DNA of 64,000 nucleotides, taken from positions 62,001 to 126,000 of the forward strand of contig MICF01000011.1 of assembly GCA_001829785.1 (NCBI GenBank), in the 5' to 3' direction. Positions 1 to 9,298 of this stretch are shown one piece after another; the stretch's first letter is position 1, and each line of letters begins with the position of its first letter. The notes under the pieces were generated by a model. That model searched no databases. It saw nothing but the letters and a program-made list of their open reading frames with translations, and was not told where the DNA came from. The translations under genes were made by a program, and so were the position numbers. Source of the DNA: Sulfurimonas sp. RIFOXYD12_FULL_33_39. Its GTDB lineage: Bacteria; Campylobacterota; Campylobacteria; Campylobacterales; Sulfurimonadaceae.

Positions 1-879
1 ATTAAATCCTACAACAACCCCGTCTATCGGTGCTACGACATTCGTTCTCTCTAAAGTATCTTGTGCCGCGGTTATTCTGGATTTTATATCAGCCATTTGT
101 GATTTTGCTTCAACATATCTCTCTAATGTCTCTTTTTGAAACTCTTTTTCTCGTAAAAGCTGTTGAGTTTGAAGTTCGCTAATCTGCTCATTTATCTTTG
201 CTATGTCAGATTTTGTGCTAGCTAAATCTCCCTCTATCATATTATTTTCACGTTGCAAATCTCTGATTCTTTGTTTATCTACAAGTCTTTGTTTGTATAG
301 AGACTCCCACTCTAAAATCTCTTCACTTATAGAAGCACGTCTATTCTCTTTACTTTTTATAAGAGAGTTAAGTCCATCAATCTGGTTTTGCAATTGAGTA
401 ATTCTGTTATTTGTAATAATTTTCTCATCTTCGATTTTTCTTTTTGTAGTTTCAAATATATTTTTTTGATTTTTAATTATATTCTCATCACTAGACTCCG
501 GAAAAAACTCAATTACTTTATCACCGTCTCTTTGTGCTTTTAGTCTTGCAAATAGAGCTAAAACATCCTGATATTGTGTATTTAAGATATTTAGCTGAGC
601 TTTTATCTGCACATCGCTAAGCTTCAAAAGAATCTGGTCTTTTTTTACGCTATCACCGTCTTTGACATATATCGTATCAATCTTTCCGCCCTCTAAATGC
701 TGGATTGTTTTTTTATCCAAATCTGCAGAAACATTTCCAACCGCAACAGCAGAGCTTGCAAGCGGTGCATAAGCCATCCAGCCGCCGATTACTCCAAATA
801 CTACAAATATTAACCCTAACCCGAATCTAATTACCGAAGAGTCATCGTATGATGGCATCGTTATTTTTTTATTTTCCAT
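1..879 (-). CDS. Type I secretion membrane fusion protein, HlyD/PrtE (SapE-like) family, partial
   Basis: Periplasmic adaptor that links an inner-membrane ABC exporter to a TolC-like outer-membrane channel. I translated 293 residues from an ATG at 879; the frame is still open at base 1, so the C-terminus lies outside the window. Residues 1-18 are cytoplasmic, about 19-38 form one membrane anchor, then comes a biotinyl-lipoyl half (motif QHLEGGKIDTIYVKDGD, about 59-75), a long coiled coil (about 90-265), and the start of the second lipoyl half (VVAPIDGVVVG) at the window edge. It begins 7 bases after the ABC transporter stop, so the two are one operon. Family placement is secure; the exported substrate is not visible. 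Confidence 0.93.
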   Translation of the reverse strand, partial: MENKKITMPSYDDSSVIRFGLGLIFVVFGVIGGWMAYAPLASSAVAVGNVSADLDKKTIQHLEGGKIDTIYVKDGDSVKKDQILLKLSDVQIKAQLNILNTQYQDVLALFARLKAQRDGDKVIEFFPESSDENIIKNQKNIFETTKRKIEDEKIITNNRITQLQNQIDGLNSLIKSKENRRASISEEILEWESLYKQRLVDKQRIRDLQRENNMIEGDLASTKSDIAKINEQISELQTQQLLREKEFQKETLERYVEAKSQMADIKSRITAAQDTLERTNVVAPIDGVVVGFN

Positions 880-886
880 AATCATC

Positions 887-2671
887 CTAACTACTTGGTT
901 TGCTTAACGATATTTTCGGAGCTTGTGTCATAGGAGCTTGTGCTTGTGCCTGTGCTTGAGCTTGTGCATCTTTTGCGGCAGCAGCCATTTTTGACAACAC
1001 ATCGTTTGTATTGCCGTATGCTTCCAAAAGACCTTGCCTTATAACTGCAAGTTTATTTGTAACTTGCAGTATATTTGGTCTGTGAGTTATCAAAATAACA
1101 GTCGTATTGTTCTCTTTTAAAGATTGTATAGCTTGCACAAGTGCTGCCTCACCCTGATCGTCAAGATTTGAGTTTGGCTCATCAAGTACGACTAAAACAG
1201 GATTGTCATAAATTGCTCTTGCAAAACCTATACGTTGTCTTTGACCACCTGATAGAGTTGCCCCACCCACGCCTATTCTTGTGTCATACCCTTCAGGAAG
1301 CCTTAATATCATCTCATGAACACCTGCTTTTTGTGCAGCTTCAACTACTTTAGCAGAGTCAACTTCAGTAAATCTTGCTATATTTTGACTAACCGTTCCT
1401 TCAAAAAGTTCAATATCTTGAGGCAGATAACCTACATAACGTCCCAAAGATGTTTTATCCCATTGAGAGATATCAGCTTTATCGAGTCTTGCTTTTCCTG
1501 CGGCTAAAGGCCATAACCCTAGTATTATTCTAGCTAAAGATGACTTTCCTGCAGCACTCGGTCCTACAACACCGACAACATCGCCTTTGTTTATCATCAT
1601 AGAGATACCTCTGATTGATGGCTGAGCCGCACCTGGAGGAACAACCACTACTCCTTCTAGAAGCACTTCGCCCTTAGGAGCAGGAAGTTCCATATACTCT
1701 TTATCTTTTGGAAATTCGCTTAAAAGTTTATCAAGTCTTTCATAAGATGTTCTAGCAGCACTAAAACCCTTCCAACTCCCAATTATTAAATCAAGTGGAG
1801 CCAATGCTCTACCCATAATTATGGAACCGGCTATCATCATACCTGCACTTACTTCCATTTTTATAGCAAGATATCCACCGATACCTAAGATAAGAGACTG
1901 AAAAAGCATTCTTGTACTTTTTGAAATATTTGACCAGACTCCTGCTTTATCGCTTGCACTGTTTTGTGCATTTAAAAAACCGTAATACTTCTCTTGCCAT
2001 ATACCTAAAATATTACTCTTCATACCCATCGCATTAATAACTTCTGCATTTCTTATATTTGAATCAACATAGATAGTAGATGCTCTATTTAAATTATTTG
2101 CTTCTAAAAGTTTTGCTTTTGTTGAGTACTCGTTGATTATCGTAAACGATACTAAAACAATAGCCGCAAATATTGAAAAATATCCAAAAACCGGATGAAA
2201 CATAAAAAGAACAGCTATATAAATCGGTATCCATGGAGCGTCAAAAAAGGCAAAAAGTCCATTGCCTGTCATAAACTGTCTGATTGAAGTCAAATCATTA
2301 AGAGGCATTGAAGATGCTTTTCCGGGATATTTATTTTCTAACTCAAAAAGCGAATCAAAAACTCTTTTGCTAAGAAGTGCGTCAAGTTTATTACCGACTT
2401 TTACAAGTACCTTTGAACGTACTATATCCAGTAATGCCATTGTTATAAACAAAACAACGACAATTGCGGTAAGCATATAAAGAGTCCCTTCACTTCTACT
2501 TGTCAAAACTCTATCATAAAGCTGTAACATGTAAAGAGATGGAACTAACATAAGTATATTTATAATCATACTAAAAAAACCAACTGTAATAAATGATTTT
2601 TTAGATGCTAAAATAGCCCCTTTCAGTTCTGAGTTTGTCTGTTTTTGCCTATTTTGTGCTATCTTTGCCAT
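887..2671 (-). CDS. Type I secretion ABC transporter, PrtD/SapD family
   Basis: Inner-membrane exporter with a fused membrane and ATPase domain, energising one-step secretion of proteins with C-terminal signals. The 594 residues hold about six membrane segments (roughly 28-300), then an ATPase domain with Walker A GPSAAGKSS near 370, ABC signature LSGGQRQR near 472 and Walker B VLVVLDEPN near 491. It lacks the N-terminal C39 peptidase domain of bacteriocin exporters, which fits PrtD/AprD-type proteins that export RTX proteases, lipases or S-layer proteins. The C-terminus has an alanine-glutamine repeat (AQAQAQAQAQA) made of hexanucleotide repeats. It sits 8 bases after the SapC-fusion gene and 7 before the HlyD-family gene. 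Confidence 0.95.
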   Translation of the reverse strand: MAKIAQNRQKQTNSELKGAILASKKSFITVGFFSMIINILMLVPSLYMLQLYDRVLTSRSEGTLYMLTAIVVVLFITMALLDIVRSKVLVKVGNKLDALLSKRVFDSLFELENKYPGKASSMPLNDLTSIRQFMTGNGLFAFFDAPWIPIYIAVLFMFHPVFGYFSIFAAIVLVSFTIINEYSTKAKLLEANNLNRASTIYVDSNIRNAEVINAMGMKSNILGIWQEKYYGFLNAQNSASDKAGVWSNISKSTRMLFQSLILGIGGYLAIKMEVSAGMMIAGSIIMGRALAPLDLIIGSWKGFSAARTSYERLDKLLSEFPKDKEYMELPAPKGEVLLEGVVVVPPGAAQPSIRGISMMINKGDVVGVVGPSAAGKSSLARIILGLWPLAAGKARLDKADISQWDKTSLGRYVGYLPQDIELFEGTVSQNIARFTEVDSAKVVEAAQKAGVHEMILRLPEGYDTRIGVGGATLSGGQRQRIGFARAIYDNPVLVVLDEPNSNLDDQGEAALVQAIQSLKENNTTVILITHRPNILQVTNKLAVIRQGLLEAYGNTNDVLSKMAAAAKDAQAQAQAQAQAPMTQAPKISLSKPSS

Positions 2672-2679
2672 AAATTTCC

Positions 2680-4065
2680 CTAGCTCTGTCTTTGGTGTGC
2701 TATATTAAAAAGTGCCTGAATATTATCAAGTGACTTAAGGTGTGCATCTATTAAAGAGATAATTCCTTTTCTAACCCAATCAGCTAGTATGTCATCGCTA
2801 AGGGCATTTAACTTATCTCTATCAACCACTTTAAACCCGTTAACAAGAACTTTTTTCTCATCGCCTTCGCCGACAGAAATTTCTCTCTCTTCAAGTATCC
2901 CGCTGTCTGTAATCACTTTTGCAACATTACTTGTAACTACTGCTTGATTTTCGTGTAAAGTTAAAAAATTAATTGCATGTGCTAGTGTTTCAGATTTTTC
3001 TCCATCTTTTTTGAAAAGCTGTTTACCTTTTGATTTTGAAAAAAGAGATGATTCTGCATCAATAAGTATCACTTTTTGATTAGGGTTTTCTTTGGTACTC
3101 GCTAAAGAAAACGGATATTTTCTCAAATACGAAGGAACATAAGAGGTAATCCATTTTCCATCTGCATTTATTGCCAAACTCTCTCCGCCAAGTGATACGA
3201 GTGAAACTAGAGATGTATTTTCTCCTGAAGTAAATACAACCGGAAACGCAGCTCCAACCAATGCAACTTCATTTGCCAGCACCGGTATAAACGCGCTTTG
3301 CTTTGCAAAAAATAGATTCTCTATCGGACTTATTTTTAAATCTTTGTGTTGCTCTTTGTCTAATACTACTAAATTCTTATACATTTTTTTCCTTTTTTCT
3401 TCATCTTCTTTTTTTGGACGCCCTCTCTCTTTTGAGATAAGCGTCATACCGACTAACTGTTGCAAATTTTTAATAAAATCTACGCTTCCCGTAACAAGCT
3501 GTTTTTCCAAACTACTAGTTATAAACTCTTTTTTTGCATTATTTACGCCAGAATAAAAAAATTGTGAGTACTGCTCAAGCCTCTTTTCATCCGTATAACC
3601 AAGCTTTTTATACAACTCATTTTGAGTAACGATGGAGTCAGCTTTGCCAAACAGATTTTTACCTACGCTGCTATATGCATAATCTACATGTACTTGTTGC
3701 TCTATATACTTCATCACTTCAAAGAGATAATTTTTATCTTCTATCAAAGATGCTTTGTATCTGCCTTCCCAAAGTGTGCCTGTTCGATTATATTTTTTAT
3801 TGAAATAGCCTACATATTTTCTACCCAAACTCTGCATATACTTTGATAAGGCATCCGCATGTTTTGGCGTAGCTAAAAACTCAAAGTATCGCGGCATTAA
3901 TATATACGAATGAATATCCATGTCATGATTTAAACTAAGCTCTTTTAATATTTCAAGAAATACCATGTAATCCTGCTCTTCTTTAAAGAGAGTAATATTA
4001 TCAATACTTTTTAGTATTACATGTTGCGGAGCGTTTTCAATAAAAACTCTAACTTTACGTGCCAA
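2680..4065 (-). CDS. Fusion of degenerate REP-associated transposase (Y1/HUH) domain to SapC domain
   Basis: First gene of the type I secretion operon, 461 residues. Residues 1 to about 125 follow REP-associated tyrosine transposases: the order IHSYILMP, then LWEGRYKASLIED (98-110), then YL..VMKYIE with Tyr120 in the nucleophile position. The metal-binding His-x-His is missing: where the family has NHVH this protein has RYFE (59-62). After a basic RGRPKK stretch (214-219), residues about 229-455 match SapC (PF07277-type): FIPVLANEVALVGAAFP, GKWITSYVPSYLRKYPF and a C-terminal helical part. In C. fetus, sapC opens the sapCDEF S-layer secretion operon. I infer that the DNA domain has been kept as a binding module without transposase chemistry. 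Function unknown. Confidence 0.85.
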   Translation of the reverse strand: MARKVRVFIENAPQHVILKSIDNITLFKEEQDYMVFLEILKELSLNHDMDIHSYILMPRYFEFLATPKHADALSKYMQSLGRKYVGYFNKKYNRTGTLWEGRYKASLIEDKNYLFEVMKYIEQQVHVDYAYSSVGKNLFGKADSIVTQNELYKKLGYTDEKRLEQYSQFFYSGVNNAKKEFITSSLEKQLVTGSVDFIKNLQQLVGMTLISKERGRPKKEDEEKRKKMYKNLVVLDKEQHKDLKISPIENLFFAKQSAFIPVLANEVALVGAAFPVVFTSGENTSLVSLVSLGGESLAINADGKWITSYVPSYLRKYPFSLASTKENPNQKVILIDAESSLFSKSKGKQLFKKDGEKSETLAHAINFLTLHENQAVVTSNVAKVITDSGILEEREISVGEGDEKKVLVNGFKVVDRDKLNALSDDILADWVRKGIISLIDAHLKSLDNIQALFNIAHQRQS

Positions 4066-4179
4066 ATAAATTCCTTAACCTATTTCAAAGAGAATTGTAC
4101 TTGCAGTAAGCTTTATTATTCATTAAACGACTCCGACACCTATTAAGTAAAAAATAATTGGTGCCATAGTCATTCAGCA

Positions 4180-4650
4180 TTAAAAATGTCGCGATATTCC
4201 CCATTTCATAAACGGTATAGCAGACTTTATTACATGTATGATTTTTTGCAGCATAAACGAATCTAGCGATATTTTTGCAGATACGTTTTTAGAACTCAAT
4301 GTTAACAAAGTATATTTTGTAGCTAAGTCAAATGAGAAGTTTACCTCAAGTAAAAGTTCTTCCTCTGTACGAAAAAGTTCAAGGTTTACTGCATCCGTTT
4401 TTGAAAATACTTTATTTTCATTAGCATTAGACTCAGGATTAACAGTTATGCTATCATAAATCATTGGTTCTTTGCTGTAATAATTAAGTATAAACTCTTC
4501 TGCTGATGGAATTAGATTTAAAATAAAATTTCTTGTTATCATAAAATCGACTCTATTGCCAATATCCTCATAGTTGACTACGACTCTTAATCTGTCTTCA
4601 AGCTCATCATATATGGGTGTAAATGTATTTGCAGTAATATTTTTTTTCAT
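4180..4650 (-). CDS. Hypothetical protein, 156 aa, upstream of the type I secretion operon
   Basis: I do not recognise this family. There is no signal peptide, no convincing membrane helix and no cysteine. The N-terminal half looks like alternating beta strands with charged turns (YDELEDRLRVVVNYEDIGNR, about 14-33), the middle is acidic, and the C-terminus is amphipathic with a short tail MKWGISRHF. It lies on the same strand as the SapC-fusion/ABC/HlyD genes with a 114-base gap that could hold a separate promoter, so it may be a cytosolic accessory of the secretion system or an unrelated gene. No clear ribosome binding site precedes the ATG at 4650. Confidence 0.6.
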   Translation of the reverse strand: MKKNITANTFTPIYDELEDRLRVVVNYEDIGNRVDFMITRNFILNLIPSAEEFILNYYSKEPMIYDSITVNPESNANENKVFSKTDAVNLELFRTEEELLLEVNFSFDLATKYTLLTLSSKNVSAKISLDSFMLQKIIHVIKSAIPFMKWGISRHF

Positions 4651-4717
4651 AAGCGAAATTCTACATAAAATCAGTTTTGTTGAAGGTTAATAAGATAAAA
4701 TTCTCTTCTAATTTTTC

Positions 4718-4794
4718 GCCGACATAGCTCAGTTGGCTAGAGCAGCTGATTTGTAATCAGCAGGCCCGGGGTTCAAATCCTCGTGTCGGCACCA
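4718..4794 (+). tRNA. tRNA-Thr (anticodon TGT)
   Basis: Full cloverleaf of 77 bases with an encoded CCA end. The acceptor stem is GCCGACA paired with TGTCGGC, the D arm contains AGCTCAGTTGG, the anticodon stem-loop is GCTGA-TTTGTAA-TCAGC with anticodon TGT reading ACA, and the T arm carries GGTTCAAATCC. It stands alone between the minus-strand hypothetical gene and the plus-strand PAS/phosphatase gene. No integrase or att-like duplication was seen beside it. Confidence 0.97.
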
Positions 4795-4893
4795 CCTTCA
4801 CTAAAAATTCACTTAATATTATCATTAAATCTTATATCAAACTTGTTTTGCTAAAATATTATTTCATAAAAATGTTTAAGAGGAGTAAAAACA

Positions 4894-5991
4894 ATGAGCA
4901 GCGTAAATCAAATCTCAAACAACGAACTATCTATACTAAATCAGTATCACGACATAGTAGATGCCACAAATATCGTATCAAAAACTGATTTAAAAGGCAT
5001 TATAACTTATGTAAATAGTAAGTTTATAGAGATATCGGGCTACACAGAAGAAGAGCTTATAGGAAAACCTCATAATATCGTAAGAGATCCAAAACTTCCG
5101 TCAACCATTTTTAAAGAACTTTGGAGAACAATTCAATCTAAAAATGTATGGAAAGGAGTAGTTACAAATCTACGAAAAGATGGAACTAGCTATACCGTTG
5201 ATGCTTCAATCTTTCCCATACTTAACTCTGAGGGAGAGATTATAGAGTATATATCAATACGACATGATATTACACAGCTTCTAGAACTAAGTAGCAAACT
5301 GGAGAAGATAAATACCTATAATTCAAAACAGGAACATTTAGCAAAAGAGAAACTTGAAGCAGGCATTATAAATGATATGGGAAATAAAGAGTGTTCAGTT
5401 ATTCATATTGCTTCAGATATATTAAGTGGAGATATCTACTCAATATATAAGATGAAAAACAAAGCAACATTTTTATATCTAATAGATGGTCAAGGCCACG
5501 GTGTATCTCCTGCTTTGACAGTTTTTGCAATATCATCTATGCTTAATCAATTTGTATATGATGTTAATTCACTGGATGAGCTAATTCATAGGCTTTATAC
5601 TAATGCAAAAACATTTTTAGGCGAGATAGAACAACTATCCTACACAATGATAATGATAAGTCCGGATAAAAAATCTATTACATATTCATCGGGCGGAATG
5701 TATCCGTTTTTAATTAAAAAAGCTAATGAGATTATAAAGATTAAAGCAAATAACGGAGTATTTATGAATTTTTCTCCTATTCCTATTTGCACAACAATAG
5801 ATATAGCCGGATGGGAATCGGTTTTGCTTTACAGCGACGGTTTGCTAGAGCATGAAAATGAAGCTTTAAAAGAGTGTATGCCCAACGAGATTATAAATAA
5901 CCCATCAGGTATAAAAGATAGCATGAAGAAAATATCACAACATAAATTTGAAGATGACGTAACGATTATTTATTTAGAAAATAAAAGCTAA
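4894..5991 (+). CDS. PAS domain plus PP2C/SpoIIE-type serine phosphatase
   Basis: Cytosolic signalling protein of 365 residues. Residues about 25-130 form a PAS domain of the aerotaxis-receptor type (GIITYVNSKFIEISGYTEEEL, then HNIVRDPKLPS). Residues about 160-362 form a PP2C-like phosphatase: DILSGDIYS, LIDGQGHGVSPALT, SDGLLEHE and EDDVTIIYL supply the metal-binding aspartates. Such proteins usually dephosphorylate an anti-sigma-factor antagonist (STAS) protein; no STAS or anti-sigma gene is next to it here, so the partner is unknown. The strong ribosome site AGGAG lies ahead of the ATG. It is probably a single-gene unit, ending in a hairpin shared with convergent purL. Confidence 0.9.
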   Translation: MSSVNQISNNELSILNQYHDIVDATNIVSKTDLKGIITYVNSKFIEISGYTEEELIGKPHNIVRDPKLPSTIFKELWRTIQSKNVWKGVVTNLRKDGTSYTVDASIFPILNSEGEIIEYISIRHDITQLLELSSKLEKINTYNSKQEHLAKEKLEAGIINDMGNKECSVIHIASDILSGDIYSIYKMKNKATFLYLIDGQGHGVSPALTVFAISSMLNQFVYDVNSLDELIHRLYTNAKTFLGEIEQLSYTMIMISPDKKSITYSSGGMYPFLIKKANEIIKIKANNGVFMNFSPIPICTTIDIAGWESVLLYSDGLLEHENEALKECMPNEIINNPSGIKDSMKKISQHKFEDDVTIIYLENKS

Positions 5992-6016
5992 AACAAGTTT
6001 TCAAGCCTGTCTTAGC
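5987..6016. terminator. Hairpin between convergent phosphatase gene and purL
   Basis: Two arms, GCTAAAACAAG and CCTGTCTTAGC, pair at 9 of 11 positions across an 8-base loop. The hairpin overlaps the phosphatase stop codon and lies 16 bases beyond the purL stop, so it could stop transcription from both sides. There is no strong T-run, so the call is tentative. Confidence 0.4.
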
Positions 6017-6031
6017 AGATAGACAAAAGAA

Positions 6032-8245
6032 TTAAATGTCTCTCTCAATAACACGTTTAAACGTATTGAAGTAGTTATCTTGCAACTCTTGCATACTCAT
6101 AGTCACATCGTTTATTTTTATTGTATCACCGCCGATAGTTCCTATCTGCTCACATACTAAATTGCCAAGCATCTCTTCAAATACTGCACAATTCTCGGCT
6201 TTTACTTCTATGATAGCTCTACTCATACTCTCTGCAAAAATATCTCTCTCATCTGCAACTTTCATAGTAACATCACAACCAAGTCCGCTAACAGCAGCCA
6301 TTTTAGCAAGTGCTATAGCTACACCGCCGCTACTTGCATCTTTAGCACACTCCAAAAGACCTTTTTTATTTGCTTCTATTACCAAATCCCAAAGAGCAAG
6401 CTCTTTTTTATAGTCAATCTCAGGAAGCACTCCCGCAACGGTTTGACAAATCTCTTTCATGTAAAGCGAACCGCCAAATTCGCTTTTTGATTCGCCTACT
6501 AAATAAAGAACATTTCCGCTGTTTTGAAAACTTGACATTAAAACTTTGTTTTCATCATCGTTTACACCGACAGTTGCGATTGAAGGAGTAGGAAAAACCG
6601 ATACTCCGTTTGTCTCATTGTAAAGCGATACATTTCCGCCGATAACGGGAGTAGTAAGCGCAGCACAAGCCTCTTTTATACCTAAACATCCTTGTCCAAA
6701 CTGCCACATAACTTCCGGATTTTCAGGGTTACCGTAGTTTAAACAATCCGTAATCGCAAGAGGTCTGGCACCGCTCATCGCAACATTTCTGCCGCTCTCG
6801 ATAACTGCGGCTGCCGCTCCGCCTTTTGGGTCTATGTAACAGTAACGAACATTACAATCGGCGCTCATTGCAAGAGCTTTTTTATTCTCTTTAACACGAA
6901 TTACGGAAGCGTCAAGCATTCCGCCTTTTTTAATCGTGTTTGTTTGAACCATAGAATCATATTGAGTGTATATCCATGATTTATCGACTACTTCCATACT
7001 TTTTGTAAGTTTATTAAACGCATCTTGATTTGAAACTTTTGCAAAATCGTCAATTGTAACATGAGAAATTTTATCTAAATAAGCAGGGCGACTCATCGGG
7101 CGATTAAGTACCGGAGCCTCTTCGCTTACGGGATTAACGGGAACTTCCGCAACTTTATCCCCGTGCCAGAAAAGTTCCATATTTCCCGTAGCAGTTACTT
7201 CACCGACAACGGCAACATCCAAGTCCCACTTCTGAAATATTTTGATAATCTCTGCTTCGCTTCCTTTTTTTGCACAAAGGAGCATTCTCTCTTGAGATTC
7301 GCTTAGCATAAACTCATAAGGAGTCATTCCCTCTTCACGTGCAGGAACACGGTCAAGATGCATAATCATTCCCGAACCTGAACGACCTGCCATCTCAAAT
7401 GAACTTGAAGTTAGACCTGCCGCGCCCATATCCTGAATACCGACGACATAATCAGTTTTAAAAAGTTCCAAACAAGCTTCAAGCAGAAGTTTTTCAGTAA
7501 ATGGGTCTCCAACTTGAACGGTAGGACGAAGAGATTTTGACTCTTCCGTAAAACTATCACTGCTCATAACTGCTCCGCCGAGTCCGTCACGTCCTGTTTT
7601 TGCACCGACATACATTACGGGATTGCCTATCCCTTCAGCTCTGCCGTAAAAAATCTCATCACTTTTTGCAAGTCCTAGCGTAAATGCATTTACCAAAATA
7701 TTTCCGTTGTAGCATTCGTCAAAGCTAGTCTCGCCGCCGATAGTAGGAACTCCCATACAGTTCCCGTAACCGCCGATTCCCTCAACAACGCCGCGAACCA
7801 AATATCTTTGATGTGCAGAAATCTTATCATCTTTTAACACATTACCGAATCTAAGCGCATTTAAGTTGGCAATGGGACGAGCACCCATTGTAAATACGTC
7901 CCTCATTATTCCGCCTACACCGGTTGCTGCACCTTGATACGGTTCTATAAAACTAGGATGGTTATGTGACTCCATTTTAAATACCGCAGCGTAGCCGTCG
8001 CCTATGTCGATTACACCTGCATTTTCGCCGGGACCTTGAATAACCCAAGGAGCTTTTGTCGGGAATCCGCTCAAATGAACTTTAGAAGATTTATATGAAC
8101 AATGCTCACTCCACATTGCAGAGAAGATACCTATCTCCACTAAATTCGGCTCACGCCCTAAAATCTGCTTAATATGTACATAGTCCTCACCTGATAGCTT
8201 ATGTGATGCAAGTACTTTTTCAATATTTTCTAGTTGTTGGCTCAC
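6032..8245 (-). CDS. purL: Phosphoribosylformylglycinamidine synthase, PurL subunit (small type)
   Basis: Catalyses the ATP-dependent conversion of FGAR to FGAM in purine synthesis, with PurQ supplying ammonia from glutamine and PurS bridging the two. The 737 residues are the small PurL form. Motifs include [17 protein letters not shown] near 39-55, the glycine-rich ATP site [14 protein letters not shown], and the internally duplicated AIRS-like halves ([18 protein letters not shown]). The GTG start at 8245 is supported by AGGAA five bases upstream. purS, purQ and purC lie 44 kb away at 50352-51982, so this subunit is expressed separately from its partners. Confidence 0.97.
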   Translation of the reverse strand: MSQQLENIEKVLASHKLSGEDYVHIKQILGREPNLVEIGIFSAMWSEHCSYKSSKVHLSGFPTKAPWVIQGPGENAGVIDIGDGYAAVFKMESHNHPSFIEPYQGAATGVGGIMRDVFTMGARPIANLNALRFGNVLKDDKISAHQRYLVRGVVEGIGGYGNCMGVPTIGGETSFDECYNGNILVNAFTLGLAKSDEIFYGRAEGIGNPVMYVGAKTGRDGLGGAVMSSDSFTEESKSLRPTVQVGDPFTEKLLLEACLELFKTDYVVGIQDMGAAGLTSSSFEMAGRSGSGMIMHLDRVPAREEGMTPYEFMLSESQERMLLCAKKGSEAEIIKIFQKWDLDVAVVGEVTATGNMELFWHGDKVAEVPVNPVSEEAPVLNRPMSRPAYLDKISHVTIDDFAKVSNQDAFNKLTKSMEVVDKSWIYTQYDSMVQTNTIKKGGMLDASVIRVKENKKALAMSADCNVRYCYIDPKGGAAAAVIESGRNVAMSGARPLAITDCLNYGNPENPEVMWQFGQGCLGIKEACAALTTPVIGGNVSLYNETNGVSVFPTPSIATVGVNDDENKVLMSSFQNSGNVLYLVGESKSEFGGSLYMKEICQTVAGVLPEIDYKKELALWDLVIEANKKGLLECAKDASSGGVAIALAKMAAVSGLGCDVTMKVADERDIFAESMSRAIIEVKAENCAVFEEMLGNLVCEQIGTIGGDTIKINDVTMSMQELQDNYFNTFKRVIERDI

Positions 8246-8315
8246 TGGGATTCCTAAAAATTTGATTTTGGTTTTTAAAAATGGATTATATCTAAAAATA
8301 GTTGATAAAAAAAAT

Positions 8316-8828
8316 TTAATGAAATGAAAAATCTGATTTTGTACGGATGTTTTTTTTAAGAGAAAATATGTTTTTATAATATATTTCTACTATTTCATAC
8401 TCTTTTTTTACATGTGGCAGCTGAATCTTAAATTCATCATTTACTTCTCTACCCATCATTGCGCGAGCAAGAGGAGAGTGTACGGAGATAAGTCCATTTT
8501 GCGGCTCTGATTCTAGAACTCCGCAAATCGTATAACACTCCTCTTCTTCCGTATGAAGATTCACTATCTTAACACTGCTCCCAAAACTAACTTTTTTATG
8601 TGAGAGCAGCGAAGGGTCTATTATCTGAGATTTTTCTATTATTGAGTTTAGATAAAAAAGCCTCTTGTCAATATGGCGGAGCTTCTCTTTTGCAGCTTGA
8701 TAATCGGCATTTTCGCTTCTATCGCCAAGTGCTGCGGCAACTAGCTTCTCGTGAGCAACTTTTGGTTTTTCGACTTCAAGTAAAAACTTAAACTCTTCAA
8801 TTAAAATATCATAACCTTCAATGCTCAT
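8316..8828 (-). CDS. greB: Transcript cleavage factor, GreA/GreB family (GreB-like)
   Basis: Binds RNA polymerase secondary channel and triggers transcript cleavage to rescue stalled complexes. The N-terminal coiled coil carries the acidic tip motif [18 protein letters not shown], followed by IDKRLFYL, which resembles GreB more than GreA. The C-terminal FKBP-like domain contains [14 protein letters not shown] and ends with a lysine-rich tail of about 18 residues ([12 protein letters not shown]) longer than the usual family end. A TTG four codons upstream is possible, but the ATG at 8828 is the more normal start and gives 170 residues. GreA versus GreB is not certain. Confidence 0.85.
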   Translation of the reverse strand: MSIEGYDILIEEFKFLLEVEKPKVAHEKLVAAALGDRSENADYQAAKEKLRHIDKRLFYLNSIIEKSQIIDPSLLSHKKVSFGSSVKIVNLHTEEEECYTICGVLESEPQNGLISVHSPLARAMMGREVNDEFKIQLPHVKKEYEIVEIYYKNIFSLKKNIRTKSDFSFH

Positions 8829-8852
8829 AGGTTCTTGCAATTTAAAAACCGA

Positions 8853-9179
8853 TTAATGATTAAAACCTACGATATAGTAGGTGTTTTTATTTTCTAGTTT
8901 ATTAATAGCAACTTTAAATTTCTCGCTAAAATGCCTAATCTTTTCATGTGCCTCTTCTTCAATTTCAGGGCTTTGAGACTCAATCTTTATTTTAAAAAAA
9001 TCATTTGAATTAGACATAGCAACATATGCATCGTCAATTTTTAAATGGTCATGTAAATCCATAATATGTTTTTGTATTTTTTCATACCCCGTAGTATTTT
9101 CTTCAATCCTTTGGAGCTGTTTTAGTAAAGCATCATTTGGCACATAACCCAATTGTGTGAGCATAGCTTCTCTTTGCAT
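8853..9179 (-). CDS. Hypothetical protein, 108 aa
   Basis: I do not recognise a named family. A good ribosome site (AAGGA) precedes the ATG at 9179. The protein is soluble, helical at the N-terminus (LLKQLQRIEENTTGYEKIQ) with an alpha-beta second half ending NTYYIVGFNH, and has no cysteine or signal peptide. It is 24 bases upstream of the greB-like start and probably cotranscribed with it. Confidence 0.65.
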   Translation of the reverse strand: MQREAMLTQLGYVPNDALLKQLQRIEENTTGYEKIQKHIMDLHDHLKIDDAYVAMSNSNDFFKIKIESQSPEIEEEAHEKIRHFSEKFKVAINKLENKNTYYIVGFNH

Positions 9180-9298
9180 ATTTTTCCTTTTTTAAAATGA
9201 TGAGAAAATAATATCAATAATTTGTAAATATTCAGTGGTATTTTATGAATATACATGTATCATTAAATCAATTTATCATCATATATAAAAGAGAGCGC

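Noticed and set aside
2680..4065. Reading this gene as an active insertion-sequence transposase
   Set aside because: HUH histidines are absent, no terminal repeats or REP copies flank the gene, and more than half of the protein is a SapC domain in a secretion operon.
4718..4794. tRNA-Thr as an integration site
   Set aside because: No integrase, no duplicated tRNA 3' end and no foreign-looking genes on either side.
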